A stretch of 64,000 nt of DNA from Polyporus tsugae (taxonomy: Eukaryota > Basidiomycota > Agaricomycetes > Polyporales > Polyporaceae): positions 441,501 to 505,500 of the forward strand of contig JAHRBS010000010.1 in the NCBI GenBank assembly GCA_024305745.1, written 5' to 3'. The notes under the pieces are model-generated. The model was not told where the DNA came from. It saw only the letters and a list, made by a program, of their open reading frames with translations, and searched no databases. Positions 54,497-64,000 of this stretch are shown here, piece by piece (position 1 is the first letter of the stretch; each line of letters opens with the position of its first letter). Position numbers and translations under genes: made by a program.

Positions 54497-57200
54497 TCAC
54501 TCCTCGCTGTCCCAGATGACGATCGCAGGCCCGCCATCGTCCGCGCGCCCCCTCGCACCCCACCGCTTCTGCCGCCTGTAGTCCTTCCAGCCGGCGTAGA
54601 CGCCAAGCGCGAGCGCGACGCAGCACGCGGCGATCGTCATCTTGAGGCTGTCGGCGTAGCACTCACGCCCGACGATGCAGTGGTGCGGGTCCGGGATCCC
54701 TGCCCGGGCGCCAATCGGCAGCGTCGAGAGGGGTGACGTAGTGACGGTTGAGGGGGAGACGAGCGTGGAAGAGAGGGAGGGGACGGTGCGGTTGGCGGCA
54801 GGGTCGTCGTCGGTATGTGCGTCGAGGTTGCGGCCGAAGGCGATGGAGAAGATGTTGCCGCCGAGCATGGGAGAGAGGGAGACGAAGCCCCAGTTCTCAG
54901 AGAAGTGCGCTATGTGTGGGGAAGGTGGGTATATGCGCTGTCAGGACGGCGTACGACGTTCGAACGAGAAGCGGAAGGACGCACCGAGACCGAACCACTC
55001 GATGACGAGGGTGGGGAAGAGGCCGAAGAGGCCCCCGTAGGCGAGGCCGAGGAGCGCACTAGCCTTCCATAGGTGCTCGATGTCGACGATGGAGTAGCAT
55101 GTCGCTTGGGAGACGATAAACATGGTCGCGACGAGGATAATGCAGAAAGAGCGCGGGAGCCCGAGCTTGCCCTTTGTGAAGTCTGCGATGATCCCTGTAC
55201 ACATGCCTCGTGAGAAAAAATGTATCGGAGGTGGAGAGAGAGAGGGTGCAGACCTATAGTGACGCGTCCGAGACAGTTCATGATGCTCACTGTGGACACC
55301 TGGGTCGCTTGCCATTGCGCCGCCTTCACCTCGTCGTAGTCGGGGTTATTGTGGGCGAAGAGTGCTTGCGAGATCGCGCCGACGTTGTTGATATCTAACG
55401 GCCCGCTAGTCAGATGTGGCGCATATATGGACCGGACGCATGACACCCACACATCAGCCCAGTCCCACTTACTGTCAAGGAGAGGATAGTCAGCCGCGTG
55501 GTAACATTGAACGGACAGAAGCAATCTCACATAGCGAAGAGATGGTAAACAGCAGCCAGAAGTTCCCAGTCGTGAACAGCCGCTTGCCATGGATATTCAG
55601 CGTGCTGTCGGGTGTCTTGTCTAGCTGACTCCGCGCGCTCCTCCTCGTCGACGACGATCGCCCGCTGCCGGTACGATGGCGCGTGAACCCGGCGTGGGTG
55701 GGACTAAGCATGAGGGCGTCAGCGGACGAGGATTCCACAACGTAATCGGAGGCGACTTGCGTGTGAGTGGACGGGGTCGGGACGAGAGGCTCCTCTTCCT
55801 CAAGCTCGATTGGCCGCCCGTTCGGGTCCTCGTCGTCGTCATCTGCGTCGCTTGCGAGCAGATGTGTGTGGCTGGTGTTCGCGCGGGAGTATGTCGTGGG
55901 CGAGCGCGAATCGAGGCCGTCCTCTGCGCCGTAGCTGTCGTCGGAGTCGTCGTCAATCGCACTTTCGAGTTGGTTTGAGGGGTCGGGCAGAGGTAGTGGG
56001 ATGGGGTGTACGAAGAAGAAGCCGAGGATCATCGGGAGGGCGGTGCCGATCGCGAGGACGATAAGGAACTCGGAGGTGTTGCCCGGGAAAAGGGTGTGTG
56101 CGATGGTCGAGAAAAGGAACGCCGACAAGCCGAAGCCAGAGATGACGATCCCGTTGGCTGTCGCTCTCTGGAAATGCAAGCGACGAGTCTACTGTTAGTG
56201 TGGTATGGGAATGAATGGAAGGGACCGTCTCACTCTACTGTCGGGCCAGCTCTTCGCGGTAGCGTTCATAGCACCCACGAGCCCGCCATTGCCGCCGACG
56301 CCGGTGAGGAAGCCAAAGAAGAACAGGACGCAAAAGGGGATCAGGTTGATAGTCTCGCCGTCAGGAAGGCCCGAGTCGTAGAAGGAGCGAATGCCCAGGT
56401 ACCCTGAGAGAAGTGCGAAGAAGCCTATGACCATCATTATGCGGGGTCCTTTCCGGTCGACGACTCCACCCCATATTGGTGCAGTTCCATAGACACCGAC
56501 TGGTTCCAAGCAACATTAGATACAAGAGGATTACGACGAAACGCCCACGTACTGTTTCCGGCTAGACCTACGATGTTAATCTGGGTGTGGGTGAGATTTA
56601 AACGAGCGCCGAGTTGGGGCCCGTACGCTAGAAAGAGGCAAGTTTAGTTCAGGTCAAGTCAGGGGGGGATTCGGGGGGAAAGGCTCTGTGGGACCACGGA
56701 TCTTTCGACATTGCGGTACTCTGGCAATGCACCGACAACGTTCGCCGAATATCAGAATTGGGTGATGACGGCAGCACCTAGCAGCGCCGCAGCACTAATA
56801 CTGGCAACCCTGGCGATGCTACGAGGCTGTAAAGCATACGTGTCGCCGATCTGTGCAGGACCAAGTGCACGCCACAAGGACCTTATATATGCGCACGCGC
56901 CCTTTCGGGTTCGCTCGTATGCTAACGGGGCTTCCATAATTGGAAGCATACCTGGCCAAGCGGAAGCCAAGCCACGACGTTGTCCGCAGCAGATGGAGCG
57001 TCAAGGGAAGGCAGTCCGAACGCACCTGAGAACACCTGTGGACATACAGCGTTAACGCCAGTCAGTGGTTCTTGAGGTTAAATACGACCCACATAATTGG
57101 TTCCGGACGCGAGCGCGACAAGGATGCAGGTGAGGAAGCTTGTGATCCGGACTAGGCTGAAGAGAGGAGGATGGTTCGCGTGGGTGTGACTGGTGTGCAT
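54497..57200 (-). CDS. MFS transporter, nodulin-like/MCH1-YMR155W type
   Basis: A multi-exon membrane protein. TM1 reads SFLTCILVALASGTNY and continues through a 10-nt micro-exon (57026-57035) into FSAYGPQLGARLNLTHTQIN. Then come GTAPIWGGVVDRKGPRIMMV (the MFS loop motif DxxGxR), a second pair of TMs (CVLFFFGFLTGVGGNGGLVG), RATANGIVISGFGLSAFLFS, and FLIVLAIGTALPMILGFFFV. A long acidic cytoplasmic loop of about 140 residues (SDADDDDEDPNGRPIELEEE) precedes RLFTTGNFWLLFTISSLC. The second half has VNNVGAISQALFAHNNPDYD, IMNCLGRVTIGIIADF, LLGLAYGGLFGLFPTLVIEW and HFSENWGFVSLSPMLGGNIF. It ends in a short charged tail at 54497. NYxxSxYxPQLxxxL and ENWGxxSLxPMLGGN are hallmarks of the nodulin-like MFS group. 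The substrate is unknown. The start at 57200 is tentative. Confidence 0.85.
57026..57035 (-). other. 10-nt micro-exon in the MFS gene
   Basis: CACAG|GTGTTCTCAG|GTGCG gives an exon of ten bases that restores the frame and the family motif NYVFSAYGPQLG between TM1 and the following exon. The intron after it is about 390 nt, far longer than the typical 50-60 nt here. Confidence 0.7.
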
Positions 57201-57846
57201 GAGGCCTGAGACAGGGATCCTGCCGCTAATTCTATTGGGTTCTGGTTGCTGTAGGTCTGAAGGAGGGATCAGGACGACATTCACCGCGAGGCTTGTGCGT
57301 GTCCCGAAGGAGAGAAGGTGGTGGGGAATGTTCAACCACGTTGCTCGCCTCCCTCAACACTCTCCTCACCGCGCCGCCTGAAGCGCTCGCTGCGATTAGA
57401 TACCGGAATCTCCGGACCGTCGGCACGGTCCCCTATCATTCTGCTGAGAGAGTTATGTAACTCTCTCGTGGGAAGCGCAAGCAATGATGCGCAGCGGCGT
57501 CGTGTTCCTGACAGCAGTTTCTACTTGTAGAGAATGTTTATGGTCGATGAACGGAGAGCTAAGGCTACACGACAGCGATACAGGACAAGCCAGGCAATGG
57601 ATGCAACAAAGCGACAGGACTACGGAGACACCCGAGAGCATCGGAGAGCAGGAATTCCGTAAGGTAATAATGTCAGAAGAAAGCGCATGCTAGCCGAGAC
57701 TTGCAGCGCAGCCGGTCGACGATTACGGGACGAGAAAATAGATCACGGTCCGGTAAGAGGCGAGGGTAACGATACGTCTAGCGTACACGGATCCAGTGGA
57801 CGATGTTGGGGGGGTGGGGGGGTCGAAGGAATAGGTAGGATGCTAC
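57201..57846. other. Intergenic, upstream of MFS gene and downstream of GPI gene
   Basis: No gene was seen. A G-run (57806-57820) and short ORFs only. Another 5' exon of the MFS gene could lie here. Confidence 0.4.
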
Positions 57847-58385
57847 TCAGATCGCGAAGGCTATGCCAACGATGATGGAGCCAACGAGGACGGTCGTACT
57901 GCCCACCACACCGATATGACCAGCGGCGTTGTTCTGGGAGATGGGGGAGTTGGCAGGGGACGACTAAGGGTATGTAAGTACTTCCGCATTTGGGGACGTA
58001 TCAGAGTGGACATACCGGGACGGAGACAGCAGATGAGACGGATAGATCGGCAGCGTTCGGGTTCGCATTGGAGGTCACAGACGGGGATTCCACGGCGGGG
58101 TCCTCCTGCACGGGCGAGCTTTCGGAGGCGACTGGAACGTCCGGATCGGCAGACACGGACGTGGATGGGTCCGCCGCGGAGGGTAGTACGTTGGGATCCG
58201 TGCCATCCTCAGATCCCTCGGGGATGGCGTCCAGCATGAACCGAGTGAGAGGCGGGATAGCGCTCACTGTCAATCGATTATGATAAGCTGCTGAGTTCGA
58301 GAGTCAAGGCAATGCGATACATACCTTGGACAACGAAGGCGACGAAGACAGTCGCGATGATGAAAACGGCACGGAAGAGGAACAT
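57847..58385 (-). CDS. Small Ser/Pro-rich GPI-anchored surface protein
   Basis: Three exons (58325-58385, 58016-58266, 57847-57963) give 142 aa. An N-terminal signal peptide (MFLFRAVFIIATVFVAFVVQ) is followed by SAIPPLTRFMLDAIPEGSED and a Ser/Asp/Pro/Val-rich, probably O-mannosylated stalk. The C-terminus has a small-residue omega region (QNNAAGHIGVVGS) and a hydrophobic tail ending IIVGIAFAI without charged residues, the typical GPI attachment signal. No catalytic domain. It is likely a cell-wall or plasma-membrane surface protein of unknown role. Such genes are often missed because of their short exons. Confidence 0.75.
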
Positions 58386-59851
58386 TGTGCTAAGGGTTGG
58401 TTGGAAGGTTGAGGGAGAGCGAAGGCTGGGTTACAGGAGAGGCGAATAATACGAATAGCTTAGGGAGGTGCAACGAGCGGACGCGAGCCTAAGTAGACTG
58501 CGAATTGAACAGGGTTTGGAGGGAAGCAACTCCTGTGTGGGCGTGTCGAAAGACAGGCGCAGTGGGCACACTTGTTGCAGTAGCAACGAGTGACCGCACA
58601 TCCTTATAGCAACTATCGCGTGTGTATTCTGTCCATCTGGAATGGCAGCGGCCTTGTGGTAGTCAATGCCGCACGGAGGGCGGCTTGCGGGCTTCACGCG
58701 CGAGTAAGTACTAAGGCTAGACCAAAGGGGGAAACGTATAAGCACCTCGACAAACAGTCAAAGATGCATGACGAACTCACCATTCGCGCGAATGTGCCTT
58801 GGAGGCCTTGTACTCGGACAGTCGAAAAGTGGTCCGGAGAAAGGGAAAGCATGAAGGAGATTGCCTTTCTCGTCAACAACGCATGCGCGCTTACTGTGGT
58901 CCCACGGTACAATCTGGGGCGATCGTTGTGCCAAATCTGGCTTCGAGCTTGTTCTTTCCCCTCCACCACCTCCTTCCCCAACGTATTGACCGCCGATTAC
59001 CTTGCTGAATGCCCAGTGTGTGTTCTCAGAATTCGGATGGATCAGCTCTGTGACCTGGTTTGCAATGGCCGGCGGACAATGTGCCTTGCTTGCTGCCGAC
59101 GATACGTCAATGTTTGAGCCCGAGGAGCTGCCACGGTATGATCTCTCTCATTCTGTAAGCTGTTCACGGAGTGAGTAAACCCTATGCATGTGTTACGGCG
59201 GACCTTGTATACAAGGTCGCATCTCAGCATGCATCATGTTAACGACGAGGAACTCTGACTGCGTGGTGCGCTGCGACGGCCAGCGATGCGTTGTGCGGTT
59301 GGAAAGCCAGAAATCCACATTGAAAGCGTTGATCAGGTTCTCAGCACGGATTCTTGACGGACTCTTCGGAGCTCCAATCTTTCGCCGGTATTTTTGTGCT
59401 CGGCACGTACCCTATGGATACCCGGAAATCGGCCTCCGCACGAGACCCGTGTCGCAACAAGGCAGTTGAGAGAGTTTATTGCGAACGTAGAGCCTGGCCT
59501 GGAGCGGTAGGATACCTGTCCTATTGCTGCCTGGCTGGGCTAACAGCCTCAGCCTAACCCGAATACTAATTACTTTGCCTGCCTAATTCGTCTGGCAAGC
59601 GCCAATCGAGATACCACTTCTACCAAACCGTAGTACGCCCTTGCGAAATGGGTGTGGGATCTCATTTCGGGAGTTCACGATGGACGAGATGTCTTGCTGC
59701 TCGATGGAAGCTGCATTTTATTTGATACCAACTTCTCCCGTAAACAAGCAACCTCGTTTCTTGTATCCAACCTAGCTGCCCAGTAAACATCCAGCACAAC
59801 CGGAGCGGATTCTCCCGAGGTGCAGACGCAAACCGCTTCCTTTTCTCCGTT
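58386..59851. other. Intergenic region with an 18-bp palindrome
   Basis: No gene supported. It contains the perfect palindrome at 59201-59218 and several short ORFs on both strands. Confidence 0.4.
59201..59218. repeat. Perfect 18-bp palindrome
   Basis: GACCTTGTAT followed by its exact complement reading; the centre is GTATAC. No flanking gene start is close enough to assign a regulatory role. Confidence 0.6.
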
Positions 59852-62222
59852 TCACGAGTCGAGGTCGCATTTACCAGGCCGCAACGCACACCATTTGGGT
59901 TGGAGAGCGATGGCGTTCACGCCGCGGTCGACGAGCCTGTATCGCAGTTCATTGAGGCGCGCAAGCGCGTTTCTGCCACTCGTCACGTTCGGTCCTGTGC
60001 ATTGTCGTGTCAAGGTGAGTGACCGCGATCCAAACTGATGCAAGCGACGGGTCCGCACCCAAGCGGGAAGTTCCATCGGGCAATGTTTCACCTGTCCAGA
60101 ATACCTCCGCGGCGACCGCGAGTCGCGGCTATACGATCGAGTCTAGGTTCTCCGGCGAAGATTGTTCGCTCCAGAGAGGCATTTGGCCTATATATGCGTT
60201 GTGAACTCGGTTTTGAGGACTGCTGTAAATACAACGAAATACGAACCTCCAAGGACGAGATGGCGTTGCTCTTGAGTGAGGTTCGCAAAAGGGTCGAACG
60301 AATAAGCCTGACGGGAGCTCGTTCAGGCGTGGACAACGAGGAGGATTATGACACGTACCCTCTGCCAAGTCTTGAAAGGGTCGCACCAGCTGTTTCTGTT
60401 CAAGAAGCGCGTCGATAGAGGAAACAGGAGCGAGCTATGAAGAACGCACCCGAGGATATCGTTGCCTAACCATTCACCGGCGCCGCAATCCTACAGGAAT
60501 TGCACGTGGATTCATAGCGATGATCTCAGAGCTTAGAGCATACGTACCAGGTAGAAATAATTCGACGGCTGATGAATGAAGCGGAGGTTTCTCTCAGCAA
60601 CGGACGCTGCATCCTGGGACGTTTGCCACACTCTATTCACGGATGCAACTTGAACTATGAGTACCATATTCACGGGCAGAGGAGTGTGCACTTACACCAC
60701 CACGGTATCGTTTACGACGGGGACGTTATGGGTCAGAACCATGTCTGACAGCGTGTTGGGTAAATGAGCACCGAGTTCGCGTCGTGCTATAGCAAAGAGC
60801 GAACTCACCGCTCTTGATGAATGGTGTCTTCCCGTGTGACGTGATAACGCCTTGCACCGCTTGAACAAATCCATTCAGAGCCTCCGCAATAGTGATGTTC
60901 CTCTGCGCCAAATCAGCTTGTGTTTGCTCGTCCTCCTCCCAACACGGGAGGTTGACCTCGTCGCCTCCAGAGCTCATCATTTTGCTGGGCAGCATAGATG
61001 CGACCGAGTCGAACAGCGTCTCCGCAAACGACACAGTTGCGGGCGATGCGATGCGCAGCTGACCAGCGGGAGGTTCGGAGGCATATTTTGACCATGGAGA
61101 CTTGGAGGCACATGCGATGTGTTCGGGGTGTGCGGCGCCGATAGCGGTTGTGTGGCCTGGAGAGTCGAGTTCCTTTCAATAGGCGTCAACTTACAAAGAT
61201 CATCTGAAGGGGCAGCGAAGGTGGACCAACCATCACAACGTCGACGCCACGCTACATCATCTGAGGGTCAGTAGTCGAGAAATCGGAGGGGATGTGCGAC
61301 TGACTTCGTTCGCGTACTGAACAACCATCTGGATATCCTTTTGAGTATAGATCTCGTTCGACGAGTATGCTCCCGCCTCTGCGAGTTCAGGAAATGCTCC
61401 GACGTCAAGGGGGAAGCTCTGACTGTCGATGACGTGCCAGTACAAGACGTTGAGCTATGAGAATGTTTCACGTCGGAGTGTCTATCTCGTTGGGTATAAA
61501 CTCCACGAACCTTCACCCAAGACATCGCATCTATAGTGCGAAGAATATCGGCCACGGGATAGCTAATTTAGAACGAATTAGCGTTGCACACGAACAGCTC
61601 ATCTTTGAAAACTCACAAGTTCCGGGAGGTATCGAAGGAGAACCCACGATAAGGCTAATTTGGGCGCATCTACTTGGGCCGGTCCGACATCTGGAAGGGT
61701 CATGGGACGTACGAAGGCAGGTTGATCCACTATCTCTGTTCCACCGTCGAGCAAGTACTTCGTTCTGTTGTGATCGTACCATAACTGCTCGAAGGTCGCA
61801 AGGCCTCTGAGCAACCCGAGAGTCGACTGGGCTACCAATGTGGCCGATGGTGCGTTATGGGAGATCGATAGGGAATATCCCTCGATTTTTGACGTGACCG
61901 GTTGGTTGGTTTCGTCCACGATGCTCCGGACTGGGGAGCCTGGATGAAGGGACAAGACCAACGACGTCAGTGTATGAGCTGATTCCACCGCCCTCGCATC
62001 TGCAGCACTTCTCCCATCGACAAGCCGCTGAAAACTGTCCGTGATAGTCCTGGAGATGGTACGAGAGACGGCCGAGACTAGATCGCTTGGCGGGTTGAGG
62101 ATATCGAGATGAATGTCGAATTCCGGAGACAATTTGATTGGTGTAGTGCCGCTGAAATCCGACCTTGCGATGGGCCACAACGCAGCGGCGAAGCCATGGA
62201 AGAGGAAAATGATGAGAAGCAT
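59852..62222 (-). pseudogene. GH20 beta-N-acetylhexosaminidase gene, inactivated
   Basis: The ATG at 62222 opens a signal peptide (MLLIIFLFHGFAAALWPIAR), a GH20b-like N-domain (LSISHNAPSATLVAQSTLGL, LRGLATFEQLWYD) and then PYRGFSFDTSRNFYPVADIL, VLYWHVIDSQSFPLDVG. After splicing come GHTTAIGAAHPEHIAC, the acid/base motif SSGGDEVNLPCWEED, HGKTPFIKSDMVLTHNVPVV, WQTSQDAASVAERNLRF, DCGAGEWLGNDILGWCDPF, VLGGQMPLWSEQSSPENLDS, and ALARLNELRYRLVDRGVNAI to a stop at 59852. Two lesions break an otherwise complete gene. Where family members have an invariant Trp after NLDxIV, the codon is TAG (60129-60131). At about 61227-61235 the residues normally reading EIDTPG before GHT are missing and no splice form restores them. 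The intact enzyme would release terminal GlcNAc from chitin oligomers outside the cell. Confidence 0.82.
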
Positions 62223-63214
62223 TGCAAGGTAACTAGAGTCGTAGACCATTGTGGGGACTGCTTGTGCACCAGCAGTCGACCACTGCAGCTGTCCACTATC
62301 GATCGCGAGGAGTCTGGGGACACTTGTGCAGACCACCCACAATATATTTAAGCCGATAGTCATACCGTATCTTGTGGAGAAGCAGTAGGAGGGTCATGGG
62401 CTTGATAACAGAGCATCCACCATTCAACGAACATATGAAGGGGTGAAAGAGCTGGGAAGGAATTGGAAGGAAGCCTGGAAGCTCCTCAGGTACTACTGCC
62501 GCCACATGTTCAATTGGTGAGTTCTCCGTGGTGAGATGGCTGAGTGGTCTAAGGCGCCAGACCGGGGAAGCCACGTGGCACTTACAGTCCCAACCAAGTG
62601 TCAGCCACCGCTGATCCCCCTTACCACGCATCAAACCGCCATCGTGGAGCACTTCCATGTACATCTCTCTCACGAGTCGGGCCTGTCCAAGTTCTAACTT
62701 AGGGCGTCGCTGCGGTCGCACCCCATCGTGCTCCTCGTCTCCGGTAAGTACAACATCTGGTACATGGCACGCCGGTTGGTATTCATAACCAGCCCCCAGC
62801 CGAAGCCCTGTGTCACCCCTGGTTACAATTGGGGCATAGGCGTGGCATTTAATTCACCTCGTAAGTTCGTCATCAAAAGTCCCCTGTTACCTTTGAACAC
62901 CTGATGAACCACGCGCTGCTACCCCCACAGAGATGAAGAACTGTAGCGAACTGTCGTAGCCACACGTTTTTGGTGTCCGGACTATTGCAACAGTGCAAAT
63001 GACACATCTCGTAGAGGATCACAGCAATATATTGTCACCGCCTTGTTGCAGTCTTGTTGCACCAAGTTCAGCGCGCCTACGACTGATGACGATCTCAAAC
63101 CTAGCACACATCGGGGGCCTACAAAAGCTCAGAGACGACAACGGCTACACTCGAACCACCCAGATTTTCCAGCACATTCGTTTGGACTCTCCTTTGCCTT
63201 CTTTTCTCCTCGCC
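62223..63214. other. Intergenic region with a tRNA fragment
   Basis: No protein gene could be supported. It holds the tRNA-Leu-like half at 62530-62563. The base composition is otherwise unremarkable. Confidence 0.45.
62530..62563 (+). other. 5' half of a tRNA-Leu-like gene
   Basis: GGTGAGATGGCTGAGTGG followed by TCTAAGGCGCCAGACC matches the first half of eukaryotic tRNA-Leu including a full A box. The sequence then departs: there is no anticodon loop, variable arm or B box within the next 150 bases. It looks like a truncated tRNA copy. Confidence 0.5.
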
Positions 63215-64000
63215 ATGTTCGTTGCTGCTCTTCTCTGCCAGGTTATCCTCGCCACCGCGGCCTTCGCCATCCCCACCGCCAAGGAGCGCCTTGCCCACCG
63301 CGTCGCCCGTCGTGCAGCAGGCCTTACCCGCCAGTTCTCGGAGAACACCAGCGTGTCTGAGGTCAAAGGGCTCAACAACGCCACGCCCGCCACTGTCGTG
63401 TACAGTAACGACTGGACCGGTGCGTTCTTGTCTGAGAAGACGGTACGTCGCCTCATTATCCCCGATGATCCACAGTCGGCTGATCGGCCGTTGCGTTTTC
63501 ATCACTAGGCTACCTACAATGGGGTTACTGGCACCTTCGTCATCCCCACACTCAAGGCGGCCTCTGGGGCCTCCGGTAGTCACGAGGCGGCTGCCTGGGT
63601 TGGCATTGACGGCGCCACCTGCACCACCACCCTCCTCCAGACCGGCGTCGACTCCATTGTCAACGGGAGCAGCGTCAGCCACTTCGGTGAGTATCGTAAG
63701 CCCCCTCATGCCCTGTCCGCCCGCTGATCGCCTGCTCTGCACTTCAGCATGGTACCAGTGGTACCCTGCCGGTGCCTCCTACTTCGAAGACATCACCTTC
63801 GAGGCGGGCGACACCGTCACCGTCACCGTCGCCGCGATGACGAAGACGACCGGCACGGTGTCGATCAAGAACCACAGGACGGGCAAGCGCGTTTTGCACA
63901 ATTTCACCGGCCAGGCCCCGCTCTGCAAGTACGACGCCGAGTGGGTCGTCGGGGACTTAGGGGACAGCTCCATCACGTCGTTCGCCAACTTCGGCACAGT
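63215..64000 (+). CDS. G1 family (eqolisin) glutamic peptidase, 5' part
   Basis: Exons 63215-63442, 63509-63686 and 63748 onward; the gene runs off the right edge. A signal peptide (MFVAALLCQVILATAAFAIP) and a basic propeptide (ERLAHRVARRAAG) precede the mature beta-sandwich: VYSNDWTGAFL, YNGVTGTFVIPTL, AAWVGIDGATCTTTLLQTGV (carrying the catalytic Gln region), AWYQWYPAGASYFEDITFEA, TGQAPLCKYDAEWVVGDLGD (the AEW segment with the catalytic Glu) and SFANFGT. Eqolisins are acid-active, pepstatin-insensitive endopeptidases secreted by filamentous fungi. The end of the domain is outside the window. It is not linked to the dead GH20 gene beyond both being secreted hydrolases. Confidence 0.9.

Noticed and set aside
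60790..60806. AGCAAAGAGCGAA in a GH20 intron matches 13 bases of the mariner TIR
   Set aside because: The intron has normal length, the match ends quickly, and no second TIR or TA-bounded remnant is near, so I take it as chance.

Overview
The window looks like nuclear DNA of a filamentous basidiomycete, most likely a wood-decay Agaricomycete of the Polyporales type. It has dense genes on both strands, many introns of about 45-65 nt with GT..AG ends, agaricomycete-expanded families (BTB proteins, an unnamed multi-pass membrane family, KNH-like secreted proteins), a eukaryotic tRNA with an intron, and secreted peptidases. All CDS spans below run from start to stop and contain introns, read from frame continuity, splice signals and family motifs.

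Left part (1-16.5 kb): the 5' part of an RNA14-like mRNA 3'-end-processing gene (-); a divergent large gene (+) built like a meiotic chromosome-axis protein (Red1/SYCP2/ASY3 type); a complete NAD-dependent formate dehydrogenase with a mitochondrial presequence (-); and two diverged tandem genes of a multi-pass membrane family (+).

Middle (18-48.5 kb): an accessory region dominated by duplicated small families. A trio at 19.9-24.5 kb (Asp/Ser-rich small protein, KNH-domain secreted protein with a Lys-Asp-Gly insertion, BTB protein) recurs in rearranged, inverted form at 39.6-45.8 kb with two KNH-type genes, a relic of the small protein, one intact BTB gene and one broken BTB copy. Three members of a nuclear-type zinc-binding family lie at 25.6, 30.3 and 46.7 kb. 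Between them are a structurally complete Tc1/mariner element (32225-33616, 26-bp perfect inverted repeats, 320-aa transposase with two introns) about 50 bp from the stop codon of a serine carboxypeptidase gene, and a candidate p31comet (MAD2L1BP) gene with a long acidic insertion.

Right part (50-64 kb): an intron-containing tRNA-Arg(UCU), an unknown gene with a long Asp/Glu tail, a short-chain dehydrogenase, a nodulin-like/MCH1-like MFS transporter with a 10-nt micro-exon, a small GPI-anchored protein, a GH20 beta-hexosaminidase gene that appears dead (one nonsense codon plus loss of the EIDTPG segment), and the 5' part of a G1 (eqolisin) glutamic peptidase.

The most notable items are the axis-like protein and p31comet-like gene (both tied to HORMA-domain biology), the KNH fold interrupted by a repeat-rich insertion, and the inverted accessory duplication. 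Function calls for the first two rest on architecture and remembered family patterns and need profile searches.
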